This document shows, piece by piece, positions 8,177-17,315 of a stretch of DNA of 64,000 nucleotides. Where the stretch lies: the NCBI RefSeq assembly GCF_001267885.1, contig NZ_CP012382.1:7985001-8049000 (forward strand). Direction: 5' to 3'. Source of the stretch: Streptomyces ambofaciens ATCC 23877 (GTDB lineage Bacteria > Actinomycetota > Actinomycetes > Streptomycetales > Streptomycetaceae). Numbering within the stretch: position 1 is the stretch's first letter; every line of letters begins with the position of its first letter. Under the pieces are notes generated by a model. It was not told the origin of the DNA and searched no databases. It saw only the letters and a program-made list of their open reading frames with translations. Position numbers and translations under genes: made by a program.

Positions 8177-8851
8177 CTATGCGGCCAGTTCCTGCTCCAA
8201 GCCGTCGAGGAGGGCTCGGAGGCCGAACTCGAAGGTCCTGTCGGGAGCGGCGGCATAGTCGGTTGCGGCCTGGGTTTCCAGCCGGGCGCGCAGGCGTGGA
8301 TAGCGCATGGCGATTTCCTGCGCCTTGGTCAAGGCGTTCTGGAATCGCTCCTCGGCGGTGCTGTGGCCATCGTTGAGTTTCCGTGTGAGTGAGGCAGTCG
8401 CGGCGGCACCAGCGGCATTACCGAGGACGTAGGTGAAAACGGCGGCCGCGGCCTGGTCGGCCTGGGTGCCGGTGAAGCCGGCGGATTCGTAGACGGCGAG
8501 GCTGTGGTCGTCGTGTCGGGCCTTGCCCTCGCCATAGACGACATGGGCAGCGAAGACCTGCACCAGCCACGGGTGCCGGACGAACATCGCATACAGGTCG
8601 GTGGCAATGGCAGTGGCCGCGGCGCGCCACGTGACCGCCTTGAGGTCGGCCAGTGTGAGCTCGCTCCACACCCGGTCGGTGGCGAGCAGAACGAGGTTGT
8701 CCTTGTTCTTGACGTGCCAGTACACGGCCGTTGCAGCAGAGTTGAGCCGATTGCCCAAGGCGCGCATGTTGAGCCCCTCGAGGCCCTCGGCGTCCAGGAG
8801 CTCGATGGCGGTGCGGACGATCTGGTCCAGGGTGAGGGTGTCGCGTGCCAT
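8177..8851 (-). CDS. TetR-family regulator with TetR_C-type ligand domain
   Basis: A 224-residue regulator. The N-terminus has LTLDQIVRTAIELLDAEGLEG and LNMRALGNRLNSAATAVYWH, then VKNKDNL; this ALG-x-RL-x(5)-VYWHV pattern is typical of the TetR/TetR_C branch that controls efflux or antibiotic-inducible genes. The C-terminal domain is helical. It is divergent from a small membrane protein gene at 8970, with two CTTG-9 to 10 nt-CAAG operators between (8869-8955). Repression of both genes is inferred. Confidence 0.88.
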   Translation of the reverse strand: MARDTLTLDQIVRTAIELLDAEGLEGLNMRALGNRLNSAATAVYWHVKNKDNLVLLATDRVWSELTLADLKAVTWRAAATAIATDLYAMFVRHPWLVQVFAAHVVYGEGKARHDDHSLAVYESAGFTGTQADQAAAAVFTYVLGNAAGAAATASLTRKLNDGHSTAEERFQNALTKAQEIAMRYPRLRARLETQAATDYAAAPDRTFEFGLRALLDGLEQELAA

Positions 8852-8868
8852 GGACTCACGATAGGCAG

Positions 8869-8955
8869 GACTTGCACAAAGTTCAAGACGGCCCTTGTGT
8901 CTCGCTCAAAAGGGGCCTACCGTCTACCTGGTACCGACTTGAACTAAGTGCAAGT
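8869..8955. promoter_or_regulatory. two palindromic TetR operators
   Basis: ACTTGCACAAAGTTCAAG (about 8869-8886) and ACTTGAACTAAGTGCAAGT (about 8937-8955) are reverse-complement-like copies of one site. One lies next to each divergent start (8851 on minus, 8970 on plus), so each promoter has its own operator. Confidence 0.75.
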
Positions 8956-8969
8956 CCTTGGAGCGTCCT

Positions 8970-9488
8970 ATGAATGCCCTCGCCGCCGTCATGCAACTGC
9001 TCGTCGCTGCTGTCTTCCTCAGTATCCCGCTGATCCGCCACCGCTACGGTCCCGCCGCGAAGACGGCCGCAGTGGCCGAGCTCCGCCGCCAGAACGTGCG
9101 TCCTGAGGTGCTGGAGGAGAACAAGCTCCGGTTCGACGCCGGCGGTCACGAGACCGCGGCCCCGGTGGCCGTGGCCGCGGTGATGACCGCCCTCGCCGCC
9201 GTGAACTTCGCGGGCGCCGACCTGGCGCAACTGCTGACCTGGCTGTTCTCCTCGCTCGTGATGCTCATGAACGCGGTGATCGTCTACAGCAACCTCACCG
9301 CGGTGCGGTCCGTGGAGGCCGCCTTCCGTCGCAAGGGAGACCTGGAGCTGGCCCGCGTCGAGGTCAAGCCTTTCCTCCAGGCCGCCGAGGACGCCTTCCC
9401 TCGCTGGGTGCGAGCACAGACCTATCTGCGGAACACCGTGATCTTCGGTGGCTCTAGCGTCGCGCTGATTGCTGTCTCCCTCATCTGA
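8970..9488 (+). CDS. small integral membrane protein under TetR control
   Basis: A 172-residue protein with an N-terminal hydrophobic helix (MNALAAVMQLLVAAVFLSIP), two hydrophobic stretches in the middle (AAPVAVAAVMTALAAVNFA; LLTWLFSSLVMLMNAVIVY) and a C-terminal helix (NTVIFGGSSVALIAVSLI), so about four membrane spans. I recognise no known domain. A GGAG lies about 7 bases before ATG 8970; the TTG at 8958 in the same frame is less likely. Its divergent TetR partner and flanking operators imply ligand-induced expression, and a stress or export role is possible but unproven. Confidence 0.72.
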   Translation: MNALAAVMQLLVAAVFLSIPLIRHRYGPAAKTAAVAELRRQNVRPEVLEENKLRFDAGGHETAAPVAVAAVMTALAAVNFAGADLAQLLTWLFSSLVMLMNAVIVYSNLTAVRSVEAAFRRKGDLELARVEVKPFLQAAEDAFPRWVRAQTYLRNTVIFGGSSVALIAVSLI

Positions 9489-9911
9489 CAGGACGTACAG
9501 AGCCGGCCTTCGCGGCGCCGTGGGCGCCCCGAAGGCCTACGTCGCTCTTCGGTCGCTTGCGCTCGGGACGAGGAAGGGCCGCTGCCGGCAGCCCGCGCAC
9601 GTTGGCCCCACTCGTCCGCTGCCACTCGCCAACTGCATGACCTTTCGCCGGTGATCGCAAGCAGTCAGAGTTGGTGCCAGCCGGGGAGCAGGCAGGGCCC
9701 CGGCCCCGCGCGGTCCCGGCTCACAGTGAACTGCGGACTTGCTGAGGTGTCGTGGCGATCCGCGTGGCGACCGCCAGTCGAGGAGACCTCTCTGCCGCAT
9801 CTGATCTCGCCCCGTACGCCGCTCAACGCAGTACTGCTACATATCGTTGTGTACGCGACCTCACCGACGACTCGCCGAAACGGCCGACGCCACGCCGCTG
9901 GCAGGCCCTCG
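9489..9911. other. intergenic stretch without a supported gene
   Basis: About 420 bases lie between the convergent membrane protein and PheRS-like genes. The frames here are low-complexity and match no family I recognise. A short less GC-rich patch (around 9833-9860) is the only compositional feature. Confidence 0.5.
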
Positions 9912-11033
9912 TCAGCTGGTGCTCGCCCACTGGTGGGCGCTGCCTTGGTGGACCGCGGCGTAGATACGGTCGCGCAGTAGGTTGGCGTCGAGGTCGGTGA
10001 GGGTGCGCTCCAGGTGCCGCAGGACCACCTTGAGGAGGACGTTCTTCTGGTCCGGGCTGGCTCCGAGCCGTTCCAGGGCCTGCGGCGGTAGTTGCCGGCA
10101 CGGCGTCTCGGTGAGGATCTCGACCGACTCCACGCAGTCGGAGTCGGGGCCGAGAGCGTCGCGGACGCGGTCTCCCAGGTCTTCGGCCAGGTCGTCGCAG
10201 TCAACCGCTACGGACAGGTCCCGGCGAATAGCGGGCATGGCGGACACAGGCCGGTAAGGGGTCAGGTCGGCCATCTGGCCAGCCACGGACGGTTCAGCCG
10301 AACGCAGGATGCGGATGTCCGGGATGCCCTTGAGCAGCATGAGCATCCGGTCCAGCCCCATACCGAGGGCGAGGCCGCTCCATGAGGCGTCGAGACCGGC
10401 CCGCTCGAGCACCGTGGGATGCGCCAGGCCGCATTCCGCCACCTCGATCCACTCACCCTCACGATCCACGTCCACCTGACGGCCGGAGAGGGTGTAGGGG
10501 TGGACGCGGTCCTCGTGGCGGTGTTTGGCCCCGGGGAGGAGCGCTTCGATGAGAGTCTTGACCATCTCGTCCAGATCGGCCGTGGTCATGGGGTCCGGGC
10601 GGCGGGTGACGCGCCACAGGTCGAGCTGATGGGGGGTTCCGGTGTGCATGCGGTCGATGCTGTCGCGGCGGTAGACCAGGCCGGGGCATACCAGGAGCAC
10701 GTCGTCGGCCGGTTCCGCGGCCAGGGCACGCAGCGCGGCCGGTACCAGCGCGCTGGAGTGGCTGCGCAGCATGCGCCGACCGTCGACGTAGCGGGTGTAG
10801 CGGGTGTCTCGGGTCACATCCTCGGGGCGGTAACCGAGGTTGTCGTAGTTGTCTCCGACGGTGACGGCGCGTTCGCCGCGGCACCAGCGGACCTGGCAGC
10901 CCCAGCGGTCCACCAGAGCGTCGACGGCGTGGCCCAAGACGAGCTGCAGGGCGTGCGGTCCGGCGGAAGGATCGGTGAGGTCTCGGATTGACAGGTCGTG
11001 GGCGAGCTGTTCGGCGGAAAGGTGAGCGGACAT
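9912..11033 (-). CDS. monomeric (mitochondrial-type) phenylalanyl-tRNA synthetase-like protein
   Basis: A 373-residue class II synthetase-like protein. It has the PheS catalytic core: a class II motif 2 region around GLVYRRDSIDRMHTGTPHQL, with LRSHSS in place of the PheS LRTHTS, and motif 3 in LALGMGLDRMLMLLKGIPDI. A C-terminal ferredoxin-fold anticodon-binding (FDX-ACB) domain follows (PAIRRDLSVAVD... ILTETPCRQLPPQA... NLLRDRIYAAVHQG). Core plus FDX-ACB on one chain is the layout of mitochondrial PheRS; the usual bacterial enzyme is PheS2-PheT2 with this domain on PheT. It lacks the N-terminal tRNA-binding coiled coil. ATG 11033 is preceded by GGAGG at 8 bases. It could charge tRNA-Phe, serve as a drug-resistant copy, or use another substrate. 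Confidence 0.78.
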   Translation of the reverse strand: MSAHLSAEQLAHDLSIRDLTDPSAGPHALQLVLGHAVDALVDRWGCQVRWCRGERAVTVGDNYDNLGYRPEDVTRDTRYTRYVDGRRMLRSHSSALVPAALRALAAEPADDVLLVCPGLVYRRDSIDRMHTGTPHQLDLWRVTRRPDPMTTADLDEMVKTLIEALLPGAKHRHEDRVHPYTLSGRQVDVDREGEWIEVAECGLAHPTVLERAGLDASWSGLALGMGLDRMLMLLKGIPDIRILRSAEPSVAGQMADLTPYRPVSAMPAIRRDLSVAVDCDDLAEDLGDRVRDALGPDSDCVESVEILTETPCRQLPPQALERLGASPDQKNVLLKVVLRHLERTLTDLDANLLRDRIYAAVHQGSAHQWASTS

Positions 11034-11247
11034 GTCGGCGGCCTCCAAAGAGCAGTGATGGGGTTTCGAACTCCCCCCAGCCCCTGGGCCTGACCGCACA
11101 GTGGGGTCGGCCGACTCAGCTCCGAAGTCGCGGCGAAGTCCGACCCCTGCGGCACCCTTCGGGGACCAGGGGGCCGGTAAATCGGCGAGAGATCGCTACG
11201 ACGGCCACACCGTCACTTTAGCTGGGCTTCTACGCCTCCCGCAGGCA

Positions 11248-12268
11248 TTAAGTAGCGTCTGGTTCATCGATGCCTGTTTCATCTTGCCTAGCTGCCCCGC
11301 CAGTTGGGTGACCTTGCCGGTGCGGCGGCGGGCCATGAAGCTGGTCGACGAGCTGGATCATGGTGGATAGCGGGCGGTCCTTCTGCCTGTCGGCGAGCAG
11401 GTCAGCGCCGGTGTGGAGGGTTCGCCGTGCGGTATAGAGAGGGTCGCTCCTGCGTCTACGGTGCCCGTGGATGGCCAGTTGGACACGTCGGCGACATCGG
11501 TCGAGTGCGTTGCCGGGGAGACGCACGACGTGGAATGGGTCCATGACCGCGGCTGCGTCGGGTAATTCCTCGCTGGCGGCGGAATTGAACCCGGTGAAAC
11601 CGTCTATCGCGACGACCTCGACGCGGTTGCGCCAGGAATCTCCGCGTTCGGCGAGCCAAGCCTTGAAAGCCTGCTTGGAGCGGCCTTCGACCATGCCGAG
11701 CAGCCGGGCAGGGCCGGTACCGTCGCCGTTGCCGGGCAGGTCAATGATCACGGTGACGTACTTTTCGCCACGTCTGGTGTGGCGCCAGACGTGCTCGTCG
11801 ACGCCGATCGCGGTGACGTCGTCGAACCGACCGATGTCGTCGATGGGGACACGCTGGCCCTCGGCCAGGACAGCGTCGTTGGCGGTGTTCCAGGCGACCC
11901 CGAGCCCTTCGGCGACACGGGCGACGGCGAGGTGTTGGCAGACGATGGCTTCAAGCGCCCACCGCAGCCCGCGGCGCGAGAGCTTCGCCCGCGGCTCAGC
12001 CGCCTTGGTTGTGTCTTGCCGCCACACGTGCCGGCAGTCGATGCAGCGGTAGCGTCGGATCGTGACGTGAAGGATCGTGGGCCGCCAGCCCAGTGGCTTG
12101 TGCGCCAGTCGCCGGGGTGACGGTGTCGCGCGGTGTGCCTTGGCAACCGCAACGACGGCACCACTGATCGGACTCGACGACCCGGCACGCGAGAACCGCA
12201 TGGTCCGGGGCGAGTCGCTGACCGGTGACTTCGAGCCCGAGCTCGTCAAGGCGGCAGAAGGTATTCAT
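11248..12268 (-). pseudogene. ISL3-family transposase, frameshifted and 3'-truncated
   Basis: The N-terminus starts at ATG 12268 (MNTFCRLDELGLEVTGQRLA, zinc-finger CRRCG) in one frame. It continues from about 12140 in another (TIRRYRCIDCRHVWRQDTTKAAEP, DDVTAIGVDEHVWRHTRRGE, VVAIDGFTGFNSAASEELPD, VMDPFHVVRLPGNALDRCRR). These are the ISL3 zinc-ribbon and DDE segments. After PLYTARRTLHTGADLLADRQ the frame becomes unrelated, so the last third is lost. It overlaps nothing functional and probably marks an old insertion. Confidence 0.85.
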
Positions 12269-12495
12269 GTCAGTGCGGGCGAAGCCGGACTCAGGGGTGG
12301 CGTCGTGCAACGTCCAGGTCTTCCGGATGGGCTTGCTGTAGGAACCCTCGGTCCGCGGGAAGCGGTTGACGATCTGAAGCCATTCAGATGAGGGCGAATC
12401 GTCCTGCTTCGGCCCCGGCCGCGCGAAGGTGACCGGGGCGGGAACTTGAACGGTGGCCTTGGTCGTGGCTTGTGAGGCGGTCAGGTCTGGGGGAT

Positions 12496-13369
12496 TCAGC
12501 GGCTGATGTCGTCCAGCTCGGTCAAGTCCTGATGAGAGAGGAAGAGTCCCGCGCCGGCGACGTTCTGGCGCAGGTGTGCCGTCGATGACGTGCCGGGGAT
12601 GAGCAGGATGTTCGGTGCTCGCTGCAGCAGCCAGGCCAGTGCGACGGACATCTGTGTCGCCTCCAGTCGAGCGGCGACCGCCGAGAGCGCCGAGGACTGA
12701 AGCGGGGTGAAGCCCCCGAGGGGGAAGAAGGGCACGTACGCGACGCCGTCGTCGGCGAGCCGGTCGATGAGCTTGTCGTCGTGGCGGTGGGCGAGGTTGT
12801 ACATGTTCTGCACGCACGCGATCGGCGCGGTGCTCTGTGCCTCGGTGACCTGCTCCTCGGTGGCGTTGCTGATCCCGAGGTGGCGGATCAGGCCCTGCTG
12901 CTGGAGTTCGACGAGCGTCTCGAACGCCTCGGCGAGCGAGCCGGGCTGGGGGACCTTCGGCGTTGCCGAGTCGGAGGTTGACCAGGTCGAGGACGTCGAG
13001 GCGGAGGGACTTGAGGTTGTCGTGGACCTGGCGGCGCAGATCTTCGGGTCGGCGGGCTGTAGGCCAGCCGCCCTGTTCGTCGCGGGTCGCGCCCACCTTG
13101 GTCAGGATGTGCAGCGACTCGGGATAGGGGTGCAGTGCCTCGCGGATCAACTCGTTGGTGACGCGCGGCCCGTAGGCGTCGCTGGTGTCGATGTGTGTGA
13201 TACCGAGGGCGACCGCTTCACGCAGCACGGCCAGGGCACCCTCGCGATCGGCGGGCGGCCCCATGACCCACGGGCCGGCCAGTTGCATGGCGCCGTAGCC
13301 GAACCGGGTGACGGTCAGGTCACCCAGAATCCAGGTGCCGCCGGGAAGGGACAGGGAGGGTGTGCTCAT
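12496..13369 (-). pseudogene. aldo/keto reductase with a frameshift
   Basis: ATG 13369 (AAAGG 8 bases upstream) starts a normal aldo/keto reductase: TRFGYGAMQLAG, VALGITHIDTSDAYGP, LHILTKVGATRD, RLDVLDLVNLRLG. Near 12955 the frame shifts, and the remainder (AEAFETLVELQQQGLIRHLG, YVPFFPLGGF, SVALAWLLQRAPNILLIPGT, then SSTAHLRQN) is in another frame ending at 12496. All family segments except the break are present, so one indel would restore about 290 residues. This is a recent mutation or a sequencing error. It is divergent from the HxlR gene, its likely regulator. Confidence 0.85.
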
Positions 13370-13456
13370 CTTGTTGCCTTTCGTCGTGCACTTGGGGGGT
13401 GGCGCCTGCTGCCTCCCTGCATCAGCATGGGAGAGGAACTTCCTGTCGGGAAGTAG

Positions 13457-13470
13457 GCACTTGGAAGTGC
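13457..13470. promoter_or_regulatory. palindrome between aldo/keto reductase and HxlR genes
   Basis: GCACTTGGAAGTGC is a perfect inverted repeat (6-bp arms, 2-nt centre) in the divergent gap, 32 bases before the HxlR start. It is a candidate HxlR operator. Confidence 0.55.
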
Positions 13471-13501
13471 GTAACCCACCCAGGGGTGAGAGGTGCGATC
13501 A

Positions 13502-13948
13502 GTGACGACGATGAAGGCGGCCCAGAAGAGGGCTCAGGCCAAGGTGGAGTACAACGCGTTCCTGGCAGGGTGCCCCAGCCGGCAACTGCTCGACCGAATC
13601 TCGGACAAGTGGGTCGTCCTGATCCTGTGTGCGCTGGGCGGCGACAACAGCCCTGGCCAGCCCGGCGCGGCACACGCAGACGCTCCGAAGGCGATGCGTT
13701 ACTCCGAGATCTCTCGTCTTCTGGCCGGGGTCAGCCAGAAGATGCTGACCCAGACGCTACGGTCGCTGGAGCACGATGGTCTGCTCACCCGTACCGTGAC
13801 GCCCACCGTCCCTGTCACCGTCTCCTACGAGCTGACCGACCTCGGCCTCTCGCTCCACCACATGACCCGCGGGCTCAGAAACTGGGCGCAGACACACATG
13901 GCGGAGGTCCTCGCAAACCGCGAGAACTACGACGCTCGCACCCCCTGA
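13502..13948 (+). CDS. HxlR-family transcriptional regulator
   Basis: A 148-residue winged-helix protein. CPSRQLLDRISDKWVVLILC is the HxlR signature (conserved Cys, then DKW), followed by MRYSEISRLLAGVSQKMLTQ and TLRSLEHDGLLTRTVTPTVP. A proline/alanine insertion (NSPGQPGAAHADAPKA) lengthens the loop after the first helix. I chose GTG 13502 because GAGAGG ends 9 bases before it. HxlR proteins often sense aldehydes or redox changes through the conserved cysteine. Control of the divergent aldo/keto reductase is inferred from position. Confidence 0.88.
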   Translation: MTTMKAAQKRAQAKVEYNAFLAGCPSRQLLDRISDKWVVLILCALGGDNSPGQPGAAHADAPKAMRYSEISRLLAGVSQKMLTQTLRSLEHDGLLTRTVTPTVPVTVSYELTDLGLSLHHMTRGLRNWAQTHMAEVLANRENYDARTP

Positions 13949-13989
13949 CTTCTCACATCCAACCGTCCAACAGCTCTACATTCTCGGCC

Positions 13990-14305
13990 TACACCCTCAA
14001 CTGCGAAGAGCCGCCAAATCAGGTAGATCGATACCGCTTTCGGGTTGACGACGTTGGCCAGCAGTGCTCGGGCATAGGCGGAGTCCGCCCATTTCGGCTG
14101 CTGGCGGAGGCCGGGAGCGGGTATGCGTCGTATTTCATGTGGTGGATCGATATGTCGAGATGCCCGGGCTGACCAGGTAGTCGGCGCCGACGAGCTAGAC
14201 GCCGGCGAAGGCTTGACTGGAGTGCATGACCAGGGCCGACAGGCCGACCGCGGCGAGGGTGTCGTGAATGAAGAGACCGGTTGCTGTGCCGAGGATGATG
14301 GGTAG
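13990..14305 (-). pseudogene. LysE/RhtB-type amino-acid exporter wreck
   Basis: Read leftward, LGTATGLFIHDTLAAVGLSA and FAGV-stop-LVGADYLV match the second and third membrane helices of LysE/RhtB exporters with an in-frame stop. After a frame change, ARALLANVVNPKAVSIYLI matches the conserved (T/N)NxxNPK motif. Start and end are missing. The rest of 13949-14326 holds nothing else I can support. Confidence 0.7.
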
Positions 14306-14326
14306 GGCCTGGCGGCGGCCGTCAGT

Positions 14327-14845
14327 TCAGCGGTGCGCGACGACTCCCAAAGTGATCTTGAGATGCCGCCCCGTCATGCCCTTGGCCTTGGTGATGCCGA
14401 AGGTATACCGGTCGATCATGGCCGTGCCGCTCGCCGTCATGCGCTTGCCGTCGTGGGTAACCTTTTCGAGTGTGACAGCGATTGGCTGAGTCACCCCGCA
14501 TACTGTCAACTCGCCGTACAGAGTGGCATCAGTGCCAGTTCGTTCCAGACGTTGGCTCCGAAAGCCGATCTCGGGATACTGAGCCACGTTGAGGTAGTCA
14601 GAGGACCTGACGTGGTCGTCACGTTGCTGATTGCCCGACTCGAAGCTTCCTGCCTCTATCGCGACGTGCACCAATGACTCTTCTGCCGGGTCCGCCACAG
14701 TAATGCGGCCATGACCGATGGCGAAGGTACCTCGGACTGGGAGCAGCCCGAACATGGCACGCGTGTTGAAGCGGACCGTTGATGCCGCCTGGTCGATCTC
14801 GTATGCACCTGCCGCTGGTGAGAGCTGGTTCCCTGATACTGCCAT
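14327..14845 (-). CDS. YceI-family lipocalin-like protein
   Basis: A 172-residue YceI-fold protein: GAYEIDQAASTVRFNTRAMF, then VRGTFAIGHGRITV, DDHVRSSDYLNVAQYPEIGF and LYGELTVCGVTQPIAV, ending in TFGITKAKGMTGRHLKITLG. These are the family's beta-strand hallmarks (D-x4-V-x-F; HL(R/K)S-x-DFFDV; T-x-GVT-x-P). The family binds isoprenoid-type lipids such as polyprenoids in a beta-barrel. There is no signal peptide, so it is cytoplasmic. The start ATG 14845 begins MAVSGNQLSPAAGAYEID. Confidence 0.9.
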   Translation of the reverse strand: MAVSGNQLSPAAGAYEIDQAASTVRFNTRAMFGLLPVRGTFAIGHGRITVADPAEESLVHVAIEAGSFESGNQQRDDHVRSSDYLNVAQYPEIGFRSQRLERTGTDATLYGELTVCGVTQPIAVTLEKVTHDGKRMTASGTAMIDRYTFGITKAKGMTGRHLKITLGVVAHR

Positions 14846-15950
14846 GAGCTCGTAGCCTCCGATTGCTGAAGATCAACCCGTGGTGGGTCAGCCTCTCGCA
14901 GCCGCAGCGGGTATGCCAGCCCTCAAGTGCAGGCGTGGTTGACAAGGAGGTCCTGGCGGGCTGCCAAAGCGTTGTCGAGCTGTGTCTCTGCCAGCGGGTG
15001 CTTGCCGTACCAGTACGGTCACGACGGTGGTCAGAAGGCGGCACGTTCGGCCCACAGCAGGGCCAAGCCGCGTCCGCACTGGCCGGAGCCGCCGGATCTG
15101 TGGCGCCTGGGTGGTCTGGTCACACGCCCCGCCGGATTCCCCCGGCGGCGCGTCGTATGGTCAGCGTCGGCCGGGGTGGAGACAGGCGGTGGCAAACTCC
15201 TACAGGGCGTGGCACGCGAACAAGGCCGCGGCCGACGTTCGTCGGCGCACCGGTGGAAGATGAGGTCGGCGAGCTACGCGGCGAAGATGAGTACCGCAGT
15301 CAGGCGAGACGCTGCCAGCCTGCCGGGCGCCAGACAACGGCAGGTGTTGCCAGGCCGGATCAGGGGTCGACGACCTGCTCAAGCAGTCGTCGGCCGTCCG
15401 TGGTGTCTTTCCGTAGGCGGGGGAAGCCACTCGTGGTGACCGGATGGGGGCGGGTTCCGGTGAATGAGGTTGTAGCGCTGAGGCGGCCGAGCGAACAGGT
15501 CGTTGAGGGACTGGCGCGCCCGCCAACCGTGACCGTCGGTGATCTCGCTGGGAGCAGCGTTCACAGGATTGTCCGTGTGATACCAGCGCACCGCCCCAGG
15601 CCACTTGCCGGTGTCGGGCAGACTGACCGTCACCTGGCTCTCAACGCTGAGGTCTACGGTCCTCAACATGGGCACCAGTCAGCACCAGCCGCGCCCCCGA
15701 GGAAGCCTGGGCCTGCTGCCGCCTTCCTTCCTGCCTCCCAAGCTGGTCCCGCTTCAGCGCAGTCCACCGTCGATGCCCTTGCCATCGCTCGGCTGCAGAG
15801 CGAGATCCAACGTATCTGCCCAAGCGTGGGACGTGCTCCTGTCCCGTAGAACAGCTGGCCACCCGGGTGCTGGCCGTTGGCGGTGACGTCCGGAGCGCGC
15901 GGGAGGGGGGCGAGGGTCCCGGCTGGCGGGCTGAGGCGCCCGGGACGTGT
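14846..15950. other. 1.1-kb stretch of gene debris, no convincing gene
   Basis: The frames are mostly Arg/Pro/Ala-rich noise. The best candidate is a minus-strand frame from ATG 15669 to 15379 (MLRTVDLSVESQVTVSLPDT, then WPGAVRWYHTDNP and GWRARQSLNDLF). It faintly recalls the beta-strands of SsgA-like sporulation proteins but breaks down into His/Pro-rich sequence, so it would at best be a fragment. Another minus-strand scrap near 14925-15010 (GKHPLAETQLDNALAARQDL) also reads like real protein but is interrupted upstream. Confidence 0.35.
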
Positions 15951-16844
15951 TCAACGCCGGGTCAGGATGCGCAGCTCCCCGTCGTCCGGGTCGCCGAACC
16001 GGACGAACAGCTCGGGGTTTCGCTCGGTGCCGCCGATGGTCCAGTACGTCTCCTGACCGCATGCGCTGTCGAGGCGTACGAGGACGCCGTCGCGGTCGGT
16101 GTCCCGCACGTCGCTCTCCTCTTCGCGCGTCCATCTGCCGGTGCCGTCGCACAAGGTGAAGTCGCCGTCCTCGTCGGCGTCGTTGTGGGCCGGCACGTGG
16201 GTCAGTTCCGCCCGGCCGTCCGGGGCAAGCAGCAGCACGCCCCCGTCCGCGCCGTGCCAGTTGCCGAGGAGCTGCCCAGCGGCCAGCTCAGGTGGTTCGT
16301 AGTGGCCGGCCAGCGAGCCTGCTGTCACACCGCAGACGACGAGGAGGACGAAACTCGCGCCCGCGGAACGGAGCCAGACACCCCACGATCCCCACGGGCG
16401 TCCGCGTAGGAGGGCGAGGGCCAGCACTGGCAGGGCGCCGACGCCGGCGAACCACGGGAGGGTGTCGGTGACCGGCCATCCCCACACCGCATGACCCAGC
16501 GCCGCCCACACCGTGCCGATCAGCGCGGATCCGGCCAGATGCCAGGACCATTCCGGTCCTCGGGCGGTGCGGGGCCGCAGCTGGGCCAGAGTCGCGGCGG
16601 GCATGATCTGCACGGTCGCGTGGAGGAGGCCAAGCAACGGCAGGACCAGTAGCACACAGAAGATGCCCAGGTAGGCGCCGCCGCCCTGGTCGTAGTCGTC
16701 CCGGCCCGCCTCCATGGCGAACCACCACGCCAGCCACACCAGCGGCAGCTGTCCCGCGCACAGCGCGGCCGCACGGTTCCACTCATCGTTCGACCAGGTG
16801 AGCCGCCGGCGTATGCCGGGTTGCCCCGTCTTCCCCCACCCCAT
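15951..16844 (-). CDS. membrane protein with C-terminal extracytoplasmic beta domain
   Basis: A 297-residue protein. About five hydrophobic helices occupy residues 25-185 (QLPLVWLAWWFAM; YLGIFCVLLVLPLLGLLHAT; HLAGSALIGTVWAALG; TLPWFAGVGALPVLALALL; AGASFVLLVVCGVTAGSLAG). A soluble tail follows (LLGNWHGADGGVLLLAPDGR, CDGTGRW, YWTIGGTERNPELFVRFGDP). The GxWxGxxGGxLxLxxDG... C-x-G-x-GxW layout recurs in uncharacterised Streptomyces membrane proteins. The two cysteines could form a disulfide. The function is unknown. Confidence 0.78.
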   Translation of the reverse strand: MGWGKTGQPGIRRRLTWSNDEWNRAAALCAGQLPLVWLAWWFAMEAGRDDYDQGGGAYLGIFCVLLVLPLLGLLHATVQIMPAATLAQLRPRTARGPEWSWHLAGSALIGTVWAALGHAVWGWPVTDTLPWFAGVGALPVLALALLRGRPWGSWGVWLRSAGASFVLLVVCGVTAGSLAGHYEPPELAAGQLLGNWHGADGGVLLLAPDGRAELTHVPAHNDADEDGDFTLCDGTGRWTREEESDVRDTDRDGVLVRLDSACGQETYWTIGGTERNPELFVRFGDPDDGELRILTRR

Positions 16845-17277
16845 GCCCGCAGCTTACGACCCGCGTCATGACGGTGGCGGGGAGGGGTCATTTCGATGCC
16901 GCTGCGGGGGCGCTAGCAGCGCCTGGCGCACCAGCTCCACGGGCAGTCGGCACCCGGAGCTGATCTTCGGCGGAACCGGTTACGGCGTCGGCGGCGCATG
17001 CCTGGCTTCCGGCAGGTGCGCTCACGTCTTTGGGGCGAGGGAAGGGGCCGACCTGGGCGGGTCAGGCCGGCGACGCGCGGGCGAAGGCTGATAGATGGGC
17101 CTCGCGTTCTGCGGCCGCTCTGCCGTTGAGTGCCTACGGCCACCGAACAGGCAGATCTGGGCAGGCTGCGGCTGTGACGGTCACGCCGTGTGTGATGACC
17201 AGCCCGTGGAGGTGGGACGTTGGCAGCGCTGTCTCACCATCTCACTCGGTGGAGGCGTCTTCTGGTTGAGTTTCACT
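16845..17277. other. intergenic stretch, no supported gene
   Basis: This is the gap between the divergent membrane protein and Rrf2 genes. No frame resembles a known protein. It ends in a less GC-rich promoter-like segment (from about 17260) that leads into the Rrf2 operator at 17278-17288. Confidence 0.5.
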
Positions 17278-17288
17278 GTAACTGTTAC
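17278..17288. promoter_or_regulatory. candidate Rrf2 operator
   Basis: GTAACTGTTAC is a perfect palindrome with a 1-nt centre, within ACTGTAACTGTTACTGT, 28 bases before the Rrf2 start. Its position over the only promoter-like segment supports autoregulation. Confidence 0.55.
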
Positions 17289-17315
17289 TGTTTCAGCCAA
17301 AGAGGGGGGACAAGC

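Noticed and set aside
11060..11085. tRNA-like T-arm (GTTCGAAACCCC) upstream of the PheRS-like gene
   Set aside because: The flanking stem has mismatches and no matching acceptor, D or anticodon arms can be built around it on either strand.
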